From contig CAYFKR010000012.1 in the NCBI GenBank assembly GCA_964343835.1, positions 1 through 64,000 on the forward strand: a DNA stretch of 64,000 nt. The letters are read 5' to 3'. The translations under genes were made by a program, and so were the position numbers. This document shows positions 41,329 through 50,339 of this stretch, one piece after another. Under the pieces are notes generated by a model. That model made no database searches. It was given only the letters and a program-made list of their open reading frames with translations, and was not told where the DNA came from. How positions within the stretch are numbered: position 1 is the first letter of the stretch; every line of letters begins with the position of its first letter. The DNA comes from CALEMW01 sp964343835 (GTDB lineage Bacteria; Krumholzibacteriota; Krumholzibacteriia; LZORAL124-64-63).

Positions 41329-42936
41329 TCAGACGATTTCCGTGTAGCCCTTCAGCTTGCGGCAGCGGCTGGGGTGACGCAGCTTGCGCAGGGCCTTGGC
41401 CTCGATCTGCCGCACGCGCTCGCGCGTGACCTGGAAGATCGACCCCACCTCCTCGAGGGTGCGGGGGGTGCCGTCGCCAAGCCCGAAGCGCAGGCGTATG
41501 ACCTTCTCCTCGCGCCGGCTCAGGGTGCTGAGCACGCGGCGCAGCTGCTCCTTGAGCATGGCGTGGGCCGCGACGTGCTGCGGCGACAGGGCGCTGGTAT
41601 CCTCGATGAAGTCGCCCAGGCTGCTGTCCTCGTCCTCGCCGATGGGCCGGTCCAGGGACACGGGCTCCATGCTGGCCTTGAGCACGCCGTTGACCTTCTC
41701 CTGGGGCATGTCCAGGGCGGCGGCGATCTCGTCCGGCGACGGGTCGCGCCCCAGTTCCTGCACCAGCTGCCGCTGCACGCGATTAACCTTGTTGATGGCC
41801 TCGATCATGTGCACCGGCACGCGGATCGTCCGGGCCTGGTCCGCGATGGCGCGGGTGATGGCCTGGCGGATCCACCAGGTGGCGTAGGTGGAGAACTTGT
41901 AGCCCTTGCGGTAGTCGAACTTCTCGACCGCACGCATCAGGCCGCTGTTGCCCTCCTGGATCAGGTCCAGGAATTCGAGCCCGCGGTTGGTGTNNNNNNN
42001 NNNNNNNNNNNNNNNNNNNNNNNNNNNNNNNNNCTCGATGGCGCCCGCCACCTCGGCCAGGGCGGGAGCCTCCAGCCCCACCTCGCGCTCGATGTCGTGG
42101 ATCTGCTTGCTCAGGCCGCGCACGGCGTTGGCCGAACCGCTGCCCGAACGGACCTCGTCCATGCGGGCCTTGATGTCCTCGATCTTCTGGTGGACGAGGC
42201 GGATCCGGTTGGCCCGCTGGTCCACCAGCGAGGGCGTGAGGTTCAGGCCACGGATGGCGTCCTGGATCTTCTGCTCCCGGGAGCGGATCATGCGTGTCAG
42301 GGTGGCCGCGCGCGTGCGGTCCTTGCACTTGCCCAGCTCGGCCCGCTGGTCCTCCAGCTCGGCCCGCCATTTCTCGATGCCGTCCACGGCGCGCTGGATG
42401 CGCTTGCCCTCCTTCTTGGAGGAGTGGTGCACGTTCCAGGTGCTGCTGTCGTGCTGCACGACGTCGTCGACCATGATGGTCTCGGACACGAGCTGCCCGG
42501 CGTACATGCGCAGCTCCGAGAGGGTCAGCTTGGTGGAGACGATGGCGTCGAGCACGGCGTTGCGGCCGTCCTCCATGCGCTTGGCCAGATCCACCTCGCC
42601 CTGCCGGGTGAGCAGGGGCACGCGGCCCATCTCGCGCAGGTACATGCGTACGGGGTCGTCGTACTTCATGTTGGTGCGCTGGGCCTTGCGCTGGAGCTGG
42701 TTCTTCTTCTTCTGCTTGGCCAGTTCCTTGGCGCGCTTCTTCTGCGCGTCCGCGGCGGAGTCGAAGAAGTCGATCTTGATCTCGGTGAGCTTGTCGTAGA
42801 TCTGGTCGAGGAGCTCGATGTCGATGTCATCGTCCTCGATGATGGTGTTGATCTGCTCATGCAGGACGAAGCCGCCGTTCTTGCTGGCGACCTGCCTGAT
42901 GCGGTCGATAATGGGTTCGAGCTTTTCGTGGGTCAT
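41329..42936 (-). CDS. rpoD: RNA polymerase primary sigma factor RpoD (sequence gap inside)
   Basis: About 535 codons as assembled. An N-terminal region 1.1-like helical segment, then region 1.2 (DPVRMYLREMGRVPLLTRQGE), a proteobacterial-type non-conserved region (about 140-310), 2.1-2.4 (FLDLIQEGN, KFDYRKGYKFSTYATWWIRQAITR), 3.x and region 4.2 (TLEEVGSIFQVTRERVRQIEAKALRKLRHPSR). A 40-base N run replaces the start of region 2.1, where EANLRLVVSIAKKY normally stands; frame is kept on both sides. ATG at 42936 overlaps the dnaG stop (ATGA). It directs housekeeping transcription at TTGACA-N17-TATAAT-like promoters, several of which are seen here. Confidence 0.96.
   Translation of the reverse strand: MTHEKLEPIIDRIRQVASKNGGFVLHEQINTIIEDDDIDIELLDQIYDKLTEIKIDFFDSAADAQKKRAKELAKQKKKNQLQRKAQRTNMKYDDPVRMYLREMGRVPLLTRQGEVDLAKRMEDGRNAVLDAIVSTKLTLSELRMYAGQLVSETIMVDDVVQHDSSTWNVHHSSKKEGKRIQRAVDGIEKWRAELEDQRAELGKCKDRTRAATLTRMIRSREQKIQDAIRGLNLTPSLVDQRANRIRLVHQKIEDIKARMDEVRSGSGSANAVRGLSKQIHDIEREVGLEAPALAEVAGAIEXXXXXXXXXXXXXXTNRGLEFLDLIQEGNSGLMRAVEKFDYRKGYKFSTYATWWIRQAITRAIADQARTIRVPVHMIEAINKVNRVQRQLVQELGRDPSPDEIAAALDMPQEKVNGVLKASMEPVSLDRPIGEDEDSSLGDFIEDTSALSPQHVAAHAMLKEQLRRVLSTLSRREEKVIRLRFGLGDGTPRTLEEVGSIFQVTRERVRQIEAKALRKLRHPSRCRKLKGYTEIV
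41994..42033. other. Assembly gap (40 N) in rpoD
   Basis: Forty N. The family normally has about 28 residues (some 84 bases) between the flanking segments here, so 40 is probably an estimated length rather than the true one. The reading frame before and after agrees. Confidence 0.95.
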
Positions 42937-44714
42937 GGACGCTCGTTTCCTCCCCTGTCGCGGCCGAAGGCCCTGAGGGCTTCCATGTCGCGGCGGCGGT
43001 TTCGGACCATGGTCAGTCGTTCGTGGCATTCCCGGACGATGCGTTCGTGGTCGGTCGACGATGCTCCTTCCGGATCGGCGAGCAGGTCCGAGACGAGGCG
43101 CCGATACTCCTCGTCCCGCTCGTGCCAGACGGCCTGGACGTATGAAGCCGGCGTCGTCGACGCACCCCGGCCTCCTTCCGCCCAGCCCTCCAGGTCGTCA
43201 CGCAGGGCGGCCGCCCCGCCGGTCAGGAGATCCTCCCGACCGTAGAGATCCAGGAACGTCCTCGCCGCCGCTCCGCCGTCGTCCTGCAGGACGTGGATCA
43301 GGAGCTGGCGTTCGTCGTTGCGGCGGTCGACCCCGAGCATGCCCCGGTCGTCGTCCGCGGGCGGCTCCTGTCCGGGGACCGGTGCCGCGCCGGGTTCCAT
43401 GTCCGGCTCCGGTCGTCGCGTCCTACGCAGACCGGCCAGGATCCGTTCCAACTCGGCGTCCAGGACGGAGCGGCCCAGCCCGAAGAGCTCCGCCGCCTCG
43501 TCCAGCAGGTAGGACCGCCGGATGTCATCGTCCACCGCGGCCACGGACTGGAGCCCCGTCTTCACGGCCCGCTCCATGCCCTCGCGGCCCAGGCCGCTCT
43601 CTTCGGCCAGGTCCTTGAGCAGGGGCAGGTATCCGGGCGCGTCGCGCAGGATCTCCGCCATGGCCTCGGGCTCCCGTTCCTGGAGGAACGAGGCCGGGTC
43701 CTCCCCCTGCGGCAGCCTCGCCACCCGGGGTTCGAGGCCCGCCGCCAGGGCCAGGCCCGCCGACTTCACGGCGGCCTTCACGCCGGCGCGGTCGCCGTCG
43801 AAGAGCAGGAACACCGTGCGGCAGCCCCGTTTCAGCAGCCTGGCCTGTTCGACCGTGAAGGCCGTACCGCAGGTGGCCACGCTGTTGGCGTAGCCGGCCT
43901 GGGCCAGGGCCAGCATGTCGAGATACCCTTCCACCAGGATCGCCATGCCGTGGCGGGCGATGGGGATCCGGGACAGGGCGAATCCGTACAGGATGTCGCG
44001 CTTGTTGAAGTAGGGGTTCTCCGCCGAGTTCAGGTACTTCGGTTCCCCGTCGCCGAGGATCCGGCCGCCGAATCCGGCCACGCGCTGGGCGATGTTCTTG
44101 ATCGGAAAGATAATCCTGTTGCGGAAATAGGCAAAGGGTGCCCGTCCGTCCTTGCTGCGCAGCAGGTCCGCGCGCAGGGCCAGGGCCCGATCCACGCCCC
44201 GCTTCGCCAGCTCGGGCTCGAGGGTGTCGCCCTCGGCGGCCCACCCCGCCTCGAAGCGGCGCAGGACCTCCTCGCCGAACCCCCGCTCCAGGAGATACGT
44301 GCGCGCCGGGGCACCCACGTCGGACCACAGGTTCTCCTGCCACAGCTCGGATGCCGCCTCCAGGGCCCGGAAGTAGGCCTGCCGCTCCCCCTCTGACTCG
44401 TCGTTGTCGGTGAGGTAGCGGGCCAGGTCGATGTTCAGGGGCCGCGCCAGCACCTCGATGGCCTCGGGGAACTCCATGCCCTGGAGCTTCATGAGGAAGG
44501 CGATGGCGTCGCCGCCCTCGCCGCAGCCGAAGCACTTGTAGATCTGGCGCTGGGGATTGACGTGGAAGCTGGGGGTCTTCTCGCGATGGAAGGGGCAGAG
44601 GCCCTTGAACGACGTCCCGGCTGGCTTGAGCTGGACGTACTCCCGCACCACCGACACGATGTCGGTCTCCTCCTTGATGCGGGTCACGATGTCCCGGGGG
44701 AGGACAGGGGACAC
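42933..44714 (-). CDS. dnaG: DNA primase
   Basis: Predicted 593 residues. The N-terminal CHC2 zinc ribbon has Cys40, His43, Cys61 and Cys64. The TOPRIM core has VEGYLDMLAL and LLFDGDRAG. A Pro/Asp-rich linker (about residues 440-470) leads to a helical C-terminal domain that should bind the DnaB helicase. It lays RNA primers for replication. GTG at 44714 is chosen: the protein then begins like the family (PRDIVTRIKEETDIV), with GGGAG about ten bases upstream. GTG 44723 and TTG 44762 are alternatives. Overlaps rpoD start. Confidence 0.95.
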   Translation of the reverse strand: MSPVLPRDIVTRIKEETDIVSVVREYVQLKPAGTSFKGLCPFHREKTPSFHVNPQRQIYKCFGCGEGGDAIAFLMKLQGMEFPEAIEVLARPLNIDLARYLTDNDESEGERQAYFRALEAASELWQENLWSDVGAPARTYLLERGFGEEVLRRFEAGWAAEGDTLEPELAKRGVDRALALRADLLRSKDGRAPFAYFRNRIIFPIKNIAQRVAGFGGRILGDGEPKYLNSAENPYFNKRDILYGFALSRIPIARHGMAILVEGYLDMLALAQAGYANSVATCGTAFTVEQARLLKRGCRTVFLLFDGDRAGVKAAVKSAGLALAAGLEPRVARLPQGEDPASFLQEREPEAMAEILRDAPGYLPLLKDLAEESGLGREGMERAVKTGLQSVAAVDDDIRRSYLLDEAAELFGLGRSVLDAELERILAGLRRTRRPEPDMEPGAAPVPGQEPPADDDRGMLGVDRRNDERQLLIHVLQDDGGAAARTFLDLYGREDLLTGGAAALRDDLEGWAEGGRGASTTPASYVQAVWHERDEEYRRLVSDLLADPEGASSTDHERIVRECHERLTMVRNRRRDMEALRAFGRDRGGNERP

Positions 44715-44800
44715 TGGCGCCACTCTCCCGCTGGCTGGGTCCGTCGCTGCTGGACCCCCCAACGTACCAGAAAATTCTCGCGATGTCCAATCGGTCGGAA

Positions 44801-47230
44801 TCAGCGGGGATCGTCCAACCGGACGACGGTCTTGCCGCTGTCGCCCCGCTCCCCCTCGGGGTCGCCGAACGACGCGACGCGGGGGTCGGCCTTCAGCCGC
44901 TGCCGGAGGTAGGCCCGGAGCCGGCCGGTGCCGTGGCCGTGGATCACGCCGACTTCGCGGGTGCCGGCGGGAATGGCCCGATCCAGGAGCTTGTCCAGGG
45001 CCTCCCAGCCTTCTTCGGCCCGGTAGCCCCGCAGGTCGATCTCGCGGATCTCGGCGTCACCGGCGCCGCTCCAGTCCCAGGCGCCCGTTCCGGAGGAGGA
45101 CGTCGGTCGCTTCGCGTCCGGACGAGCGGCCGCCTCCCCTTCCAAGGGCTCCACGGCCGCGGCGTCCAGGGTGAGCCGGGTGCCCGAAGCGTCGGCCACC
45201 ACCTTCGAGCCGCGCACCTCCACCACCACGCCGGTCCAGCCCAGGTGCGGGATGCGGACCCGGTCGCCTTCGGCAACGGGCTTCGGCTCGGAGGCGACGG
45301 TGCGCCGTTGCGGCAGGTCGCCGGCCAGGCGTTCCAGCTCGTCGCGGCCGTAGCGGATGGTGCGGCTGTCCGCTCCTTCGGAGCGCAGGTCCCGCACGAC
45401 CTTCTCCATGGTGCGGCGGGCCTCGGCCAGGAAGGCCTCGCCGGCGCGGCGAGCCTCGTCCAGCAGACGCTTTCGCTCACCGTCGACGCCGTCGAGACGC
45501 CTGCCCAGGTCGGCGGCCCGCTTCGCGGCCACGGCTTCGAGGCGCTCGGCCTCCCGTTCCTTCTCCGCGAGGTTCCGGGCCCGGGTCCCCAGCTCCGTCA
45601 GCAGTCGCTCGATGCGGAAGCGCTCCTCCCCCACGCGCTCCCGCGCCCTGTCCAGCAGATCGGCGGGGAAACGCATGCGGGAGGCGATGTCGAAGGCGTG
45701 GCTGGCGCCCGGCACCCCCACGCGCAGGGTGTAGAGGGGCGTGAGGGTGGCCTCGTCGAAGTCCATGGCGGCGTTGGCCATGCGGGGGTGCTCGTCCACG
45801 GCGGCCTTGAGCAGGCCGTAGTGGGTGGTGGCCAGCACCAGGGCCCCACGCTCCACCAGCGCCTCGAGGACGGAATGGGCCAGGGCGGTGCCCTCGTCGG
45901 GGTCGGTGCCGCTGCCCAGCTCGTCGCAGAGGACCAGAGTGTCGGGACCCGCGCCCGCCAGGAAGCGTCCGAGGTGGTCGAGGTGGGCCGAGAAGCTGCT
46001 CAGGGAGCGGGCGATGGACTGGTCGTCGCCCAGATCCACGTACAGGCGTCCCACCAGGGGCAGCCGGGTGCCTTCGGCGGCCGGGATGTCCCACCCGCAC
46101 TGGGCGGTGAGCACGTGCACGCCGAGGCCCTTGAGCGCCACGCTCTTGCCGCCCGCGTTGGGGCCGCTGACCACCAGGGCCCGGCAGCCGTCGGGCCAGG
46201 CCAGGTCCAGGGGGATCACCGCGGGCACGTCGGCCCGGTCCAGCAGCAGGGGGTGGCGGGCGCCCTGGATGTCCGGAGCAGCACCAGGGGCCAGTTCGGG
46301 GCGGATGCCGTCCACGGATCGGCTCCAGCGGAGGGCGGCGCACGCCTCGTCCACGCGCAGCAGGAACGCCGCCGACTCGGCGAATGCCGGGGCGTGGGTC
46401 TCCACCAGCGATCCCAGTTCCAGCAGCAGACGATCGGCCTCGGCGGCGGCCTCCAGACGGCACTCCACCAGGTCGTTCTGCAGAGCGACGACATCCGACG
46501 GCTCCACGAAGATCGTACCGCCGCTGCTCGAGCGTGCATGGACGATGCCCTCGACGCGACGCTTCGACCCGGCCTTCAGGGGCAGGCAGAACCGGTCGCC
46601 GCGCAGGGTCACTTCGGGACCGTTGGCCCACCCCTTGTTCTGGGCCTCGGCCATCAGGCGGTTCATGGACGAGCGCACCTGCCGCTCCCGATCGCGGGCG
46701 TCGCGGCGCAGGCGGGACAGCAGGGGGCTGGCGTCGTCCTTCACGCGGCCGTCACGGTCCAGGATCTTCATGATGGGGCCGCTCAACGCGCCGAGAGGAT
46801 CGAGCCGGGCGGCGCCGCCGGACCAGGTCGGGGCGGCGTCACGGCGCTTCAGGATCCAGTCGCGGAGCACGTCGAGGGAAACGGCGGACGACGCGAGGTG
46901 CAGCAGGTCCGAGCCGTCGAAACGCCAGGGGCGCGGGCGGTCCAGCAGGTCGAGGGCGTCGGAGGGGTCGGTGATCGGCGGCGGGTCGTCGTCCTCGAGG
47001 GCCGGGCGGAGTTCGTCCTGCAGGGCGTGGAGGCGGGCGACGGCTGCGGCGTCGACCAGGGGGCGCCGGGACCGCATGGCCTCGGCGGCGCGGCGGGTGC
47101 GGCACCCGCGGGCCACCCGGTCGCAGACCTGGGGCCACGACAGCAGGCGCAGCGCGCGCTCGTGTTCGGGGTCGTCGGGCAGGGCGGCGTCGCGTTCCGC
47201 GCGGTCGAGTTCGCCGAGCAGGGGGTTCAC
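44801..47230 (-). CDS. mutS2: MutS2 family DNA/ribosome-acting ATPase with Smr domain
   Basis: Predicted 809 residues. No mismatch-recognition domain; MutS core helices, the ABC ATPase with GPNAGGKS (Walker A), LVLCDELGSGTDP (Walker B) and the ATTHYG segment, a coiled-coil linker (about 560-650), a KOW-like piece (EGDRVRIPHLGWTGVVVEV) and a C-terminal Smr domain (REIDLRGYRAEEGWEALDK; VIHGHGTGRLR). Known roles are suppression of recombination and rescue of collided ribosomes (RqcU). The Smr nuclease-linked motifs DLRG and HGxG are intact. GTG at 47230 with GGGGAG five bases upstream, one base after cvpA. Confidence 0.95.
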   Translation of the reverse strand: MNPLLGELDRAERDAALPDDPEHERALRLLSWPQVCDRVARGCRTRRAAEAMRSRRPLVDAAAVARLHALQDELRPALEDDDPPPITDPSDALDLLDRPRPWRFDGSDLLHLASSAVSLDVLRDWILKRRDAAPTWSGGAARLDPLGALSGPIMKILDRDGRVKDDASPLLSRLRRDARDRERQVRSSMNRLMAEAQNKGWANGPEVTLRGDRFCLPLKAGSKRRVEGIVHARSSSGGTIFVEPSDVVALQNDLVECRLEAAAEADRLLLELGSLVETHAPAFAESAAFLLRVDEACAALRWSRSVDGIRPELAPGAAPDIQGARHPLLLDRADVPAVIPLDLAWPDGCRALVVSGPNAGGKSVALKGLGVHVLTAQCGWDIPAAEGTRLPLVGRLYVDLGDDQSIARSLSSFSAHLDHLGRFLAGAGPDTLVLCDELGSGTDPDEGTALAHSVLEALVERGALVLATTHYGLLKAAVDEHPRMANAAMDFDEATLTPLYTLRVGVPGASHAFDIASRMRFPADLLDRARERVGEERFRIERLLTELGTRARNLAEKEREAERLEAVAAKRAADLGRRLDGVDGERKRLLDEARRAGEAFLAEARRTMEKVVRDLRSEGADSRTIRYGRDELERLAGDLPQRRTVASEPKPVAEGDRVRIPHLGWTGVVVEVRGSKVVADASGTRLTLDAAAVEPLEGEAAARPDAKRPTSSSGTGAWDWSGAGDAEIREIDLRGYRAEEGWEALDKLLDRAIPAGTREVGVIHGHGTGRLRAYLRQRLKADPRVASFGDPEGERGDSGKTVVRLDDPR

Positions 47231-47231
47231 C

Positions 47232-47870
47232 TCAGCTCCCCTGTCGGCGGAGGGCGTCCCGAGCCGCATCCTCGGCGGCGTCGCGGGCGTCGGATGCGGC
47301 TTCGGAGGCGGTCTCGGACACCTTCTCTCCCAAGTCGCGGGCGGCGTCGCCGGCGGACTCCCGGGTGTCGTCCCAGAGGCGTTCGAGGTCGTCATCGTCG
47401 CCGACGGCCAGGTTCCAGAGGGCGGGGGCGGCCTTGGCCACCAGCCGCGGCAGGGTCTCGTCCTCGATGCGGGCCTTCATCTCGCCGTCGTCGGGCAGGT
47501 GGGCGGCGGCGGTGAGCAGCACGCTGGCGATGATGGCGCCGGTGGCGAGTCCGAGGACTCCCCCGCCGACGCGGTCGAGCCAGCCCAGCATCGTCAGGCG
47601 CACCACGCGCGAGGCGCCCCAGGCCAGGATCCGGGCGACCACGATGCCGACGATCATGACCGCGACCCAGCCGATGGGCGCCGCCACCCGGTCGGGCAGG
47701 TCGGTGGCCGAACCGATCAACGCGCCCACGGAGCCGCCCCAGCGGCCCGCCGCCAGCACGGCGGCCACCAGGCCGGCCAGCTCCACCACGCGGCGCACCA
47801 GGCCCGAGCGCCAGCCGCCGGCGGCGGAGACGAGCAGCAGGAGAGCCACCCCCATGGTCAACCAGGTCAC
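47232..47870 (-). CDS. CvpA family membrane protein
   Basis: 212 residues: four hydrophobic helices (about 4-24, 28-45, 64-86 and 98-120), then a soluble part and a 45-residue Ala/Asp/Glu-rich tail (SETASEAASDARDAAEDAARDALRRQ) likely to be an amphipathic helix. CvpA proteins affect colicin V export, bile and envelope stress. I start it at GTG 47870 because GGGAGG is six bases upstream; the ATG two codons earlier directly abuts that site and could not use it. Commonly next to mutS2, as here. Confidence 0.85.
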   Translation of the reverse strand: MTWLTMGVALLLLVSAAGGWRSGLVRRVVELAGLVAAVLAAGRWGGSVGALIGSATDLPDRVAAPIGWVAVMIVGIVVARILAWGASRVVRLTMLGWLDRVGGGVLGLATGAIIASVLLTAAAHLPDDGEMKARIEDETLPRLVAKAAPALWNLAVGDDDDLERLWDDTRESAGDAARDLGEKVSETASEAASDARDAAEDAARDALRRQGS

Positions 47871-47884
47871 GTCCATCCTCCCGG

Positions 47885-48340
47885 TCAGGCCGACAGGGCC
47901 TTCTTGACGGCGGCGCTCACGCGGGAGCCGTCCACGCTGCCGCCGGTGCGGGCCATGCAGGCCTTCATGACCTGGCCCATCTCCTTCATGGACGAGGCGC
48001 CGGTCTCGGCGATCACCTCGCCGACGACGGCCTCCAGGGCCGCGTCGTCCATCTCGGCGGGCAGGAAGTCCTGGACCAGGGCCAGCTCGGCCTCGGCCTC
48101 GGCGGCCATCTCGTCGCGGCCGGCGTCGCGGGCGCCCTGGAGGCTGTCCTTCACCTTCTTGGCGTAGGAGCGCAGCACCTTGACCACGCCGTCCTCGTCC
48201 AGCTCCTCGCGGGTGTCCACCTCGATCTGCTTCACGGCCGCGGTGATCATCCGCAGGGTCGTGAGGCGGACCTTGTCCTTGGACTTCATGGCGGCCACGG
48301 TCTCCTGCTTGAGACGGTCGGCCAGTTCACCCTTCGCCAT
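47885..48340 (-). CDS. YqeY-like (GatB/YqeY domain) protein
   Basis: 151 residues, all one YqeY domain: LKQETVAAMKSKDKVRLTTLRMITAAVKQIEVD (about 10-42), DFLPAEMDDAALE, and the C-terminal small helical half with MGQVMKACMARTGGSVDGSRVS. The same fold forms the tRNA-binding tail of GatB; the stand-alone form is widely found beside rpsU/dnaG. ATG at 48340 with GGAGG six bases upstream. Exact role unknown. Confidence 0.93.
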   Translation of the reverse strand: MAKGELADRLKQETVAAMKSKDKVRLTTLRMITAAVKQIEVDTREELDEDGVVKVLRSYAKKVKDSLQGARDAGRDEMAAEAEAELALVQDFLPAEMDDAALEAVVGEVIAETGASSMKEMGQVMKACMARTGGSVDGSRVSAAVKKALSA

Positions 48341-48376
48341 CGTGGACCTCCATGGGGCCGCAGCCCCGGTCGTCGT

Positions 48377-49168
48377 TCAGGTTCGTTCCAGGTATCGTTC
48401 CCGCGCCGCAGCCAGGGGCAGCAGCCCCGCCACGGCGGCCGTCTCGGCCCGCAGGCGATGGGGGCCGAGGCGCACGGCCCGTCCCGCGTCGGCCAGCAGG
48501 CGGATCTCGTCGTCGCTCCAGCCGCCCTCGGGGCCGACGCACCAGACGAGTTCGTCGGGCACGGGAGCGCCGGGTTCGAACAGGGCGTCCGGATCGGCCA
48601 TGTCGCGGGGGGCGAGCAGGCCCTCGGCCGACGCGTCGGCACGGCTTCGGGCCAGACCATAGCAGACCGTCCGCGTTCCGTCCCGTCCGAGCTCGGCAGC
48701 GGGTGAGGCGGGGTCGGAGATCTCCGGGCACCACGAGCGACCGGACTGCTTGAGGGCGGTGTGCTGGATGGTCTCCCAACGACGTTGCCGTCCCGTGCCG
48801 GGATCCACCTCGGCATGACGCGACAGCAGCGGCGCGATGCGGTGCACACCCAGCTCCACGGCCTTCTCCAGCAGCCACTCCCAGCGCTTGCCCTTGATCA
48901 CGCCGCAGGCCAGCACCAGGCGCGGGCGGGCCAGCTCCGCCTCATCACGCTCGACGGAACGGATTCCCACCACGGCTTCGCGGCCGTCGACGGCGTCCAG
49001 CATGCCGTGGAGGCGGTGGCCGCGGCCGTCGGTCAGCGCGACGGCGTCGCCGACGGACGCCCGCAGCACGCGCAGCAGGTGGCGGCTCTCGTCGGCGGGC
49101 AGGCGGACGTCGAGACCGGGGGTGGGATCGGCGCCGAGGGCGTCGGGGGCGACGTAGAACTGGCGCAT
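48377..49168 (-). CDS. rsmE: 16S rRNA m3U1498 methyltransferase RsmE
   Basis: Predicted 263 residues, SPOUT fold with an N-terminal PUA-like domain (MRQFYVAPD, ESRHLLRVLRASVGD). The trefoil-knot SAM site is VGPEGGWSDDEI and LRAETAAVAGLLPLA near the end; KGKRWEWLLEKAVELGVHRI is also typical. It methylates U1498 of 16S rRNA. ATG at 49168 is preferred (family MRQF start, GGGGGTGG before it); GTG 49180 lacks a ribosome site. 16 bases after dnaJ, as in many hrcA/dnaJ clusters. Confidence 0.95.
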   Translation of the reverse strand: MRQFYVAPDALGADPTPGLDVRLPADESRHLLRVLRASVGDAVALTDGRGHRLHGMLDAVDGREAVVGIRSVERDEAELARPRLVLACGVIKGKRWEWLLEKAVELGVHRIAPLLSRHAEVDPGTGRQRRWETIQHTALKQSGRSWCPEISDPASPAAELGRDGTRTVCYGLARSRADASAEGLLAPRDMADPDALFEPGAPVPDELVWCVGPEGGWSDDEIRLLADAGRAVRLGPHRLRAETAAVAGLLPLAAARERYLERT

Positions 49169-49184
49169 GTCCACCCCCACGGGA

Positions 49185-50324
49185 TCAGGAGAAGAGGTCG
49201 CGGCCGGGCGCGGGCACGCGGTCGGTCATGGTGGCGCGGAGACGCTCGAGGAGATCCTTTTCCTCGGCCGTGACGTCGGCGGGCGTCCAGGCGATCACGC
49301 GCACCATCTGGTCGCCGGCGCTGCCGCGGTTGAGCCTGGGCAGCCCCTTGCCCCGCAGGCGGAAGATCTTGTGGGACTGGGTGCCGGCGGGGATCTTCAG
49401 GGCCACGCGGCCGTCGAGGGTCGGGACCTCGATCTTCGCCCCGAGCATGAGGTCCGACGGGGTGACCGGCAGGTCGATGAGCAGGTCGTCGCCGTGGCGC
49501 TCGAAGGTGTCGTCCTCGGCCACCTCCATCACCACGCGCAGGTCGCCGGGCTGACCGCCCTGCTCGCCGGCGTCGCCGCGGCCCGCGAGCTCCATGAAGT
49601 TGCCGGTGCTCACGCCGGCGGGCACGCGTACCTCCACGGTCTCCTCGCCGCGCACGGTGCCGGTGCCGTGGCAGGATCCGCAGGGATCGCTGATGCGGGA
49701 GCCGCGGCCCTGGCACTGGGGGCAGGCGGCCTCGGTGACCATCTGGCCCAGGAGCGTGCGCCGGACCTGGCGCACGCGGCCCATGCCGTTGCACTGGCCG
49801 CAGGTCTCGGGGCGGCTGCCGGGGGCGGCGCCGTCGCCGTCGCAGGTGCCGCAGCGGACCTGCTTGCGCAGCTTGATCTTCTTGGTGGCGCCGTCGGCCA
49901 CCTCGCGCAGGGTGAGCTTGAGCTTCACCTGGAGGTCGTGACCGCGGTTGGCGGCCTGACCGCCACCGCCCATGCCGCCCATGCCGCCGCCGAAGATGTC
50001 GCCGAAGCCGCCGAAGTTGCGGAGGAACGACTCCAGGGCGTCGTTCATGTCGAAGCCGTGGGCGTAGCCGCCGCCGCCGCCGAAACCCGCCTGCTGGTCG
50101 AAGGCGGCGTGGCCGAACTGGTCGTACTGGGCCCGCTTCTGGGAATCCTTGAGCACCTCGAAAGCCTCGGTGGCCTCGCGGAAGCGCTCGGCCGCGCCGG
50201 AGTCGTCCGGGTTGCGGTCCGGGTGGTGCTTCACGGCCAGCTTGCGGTAGGCCTTCTTGATCTCCTGCTCGGTGGCGTCCTTGGTGACGCCGAGGATCTC
50301 GTAGTAGTCGCGCTTGGTCGACAT
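49185..50324 (-). CDS. dnaJ: Chaperone DnaJ
   Basis: 379 residues, type I Hsp40. J domain (1-70) with HPD at 34-36, a Gly/Phe-rich region (GFGGGGGYAHGFDMNDALESFLRNFGGFGD, named by position about 76-120), four zinc-binding repeats (CGTCDGDG, CGQCNGMG, CPQCQGRG, CGSCHGTG) and a C-terminal substrate domain. It activates the DnaK ATPase; dnaK itself is not in the window. ATG at 50324 with AAGGAG upstream, 15 bases after grpE. Confidence 0.98.
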   Translation of the reverse strand: MSTKRDYYEILGVTKDATEQEIKKAYRKLAVKHHPDRNPDDSGAAERFREATEAFEVLKDSQKRAQYDQFGHAAFDQQAGFGGGGGYAHGFDMNDALESFLRNFGGFGDIFGGGMGGMGGGGQAANRGHDLQVKLKLTLREVADGATKKIKLRKQVRCGTCDGDGAAPGSRPETCGQCNGMGRVRQVRRTLLGQMVTEAACPQCQGRGSRISDPCGSCHGTGTVRGEETVEVRVPAGVSTGNFMELAGRGDAGEQGGQPGDLRVVMEVAEDDTFERHGDDLLIDLPVTPSDLMLGAKIEVPTLDGRVALKIPAGTQSHKIFRLRGKGLPRLNRGSAGDQMVRVIAWTPADVTAEEKDLLERLRATMTDRVPAPGRDLFS

Positions 50325-50339
50325 GCTGCTCCTTCCGCC

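Noticed and set aside
41994..42033. Frameshift or pseudogene in rpoD
   Set aside because: The interruption is only N bases; both flanks code in the same frame for conserved sigma segments.
47871..47876. cvpA start at ATG 47876
   Set aside because: The GGGAGG abuts the ATG with no spacer; the GTG two codons later has ideal six-base spacing.
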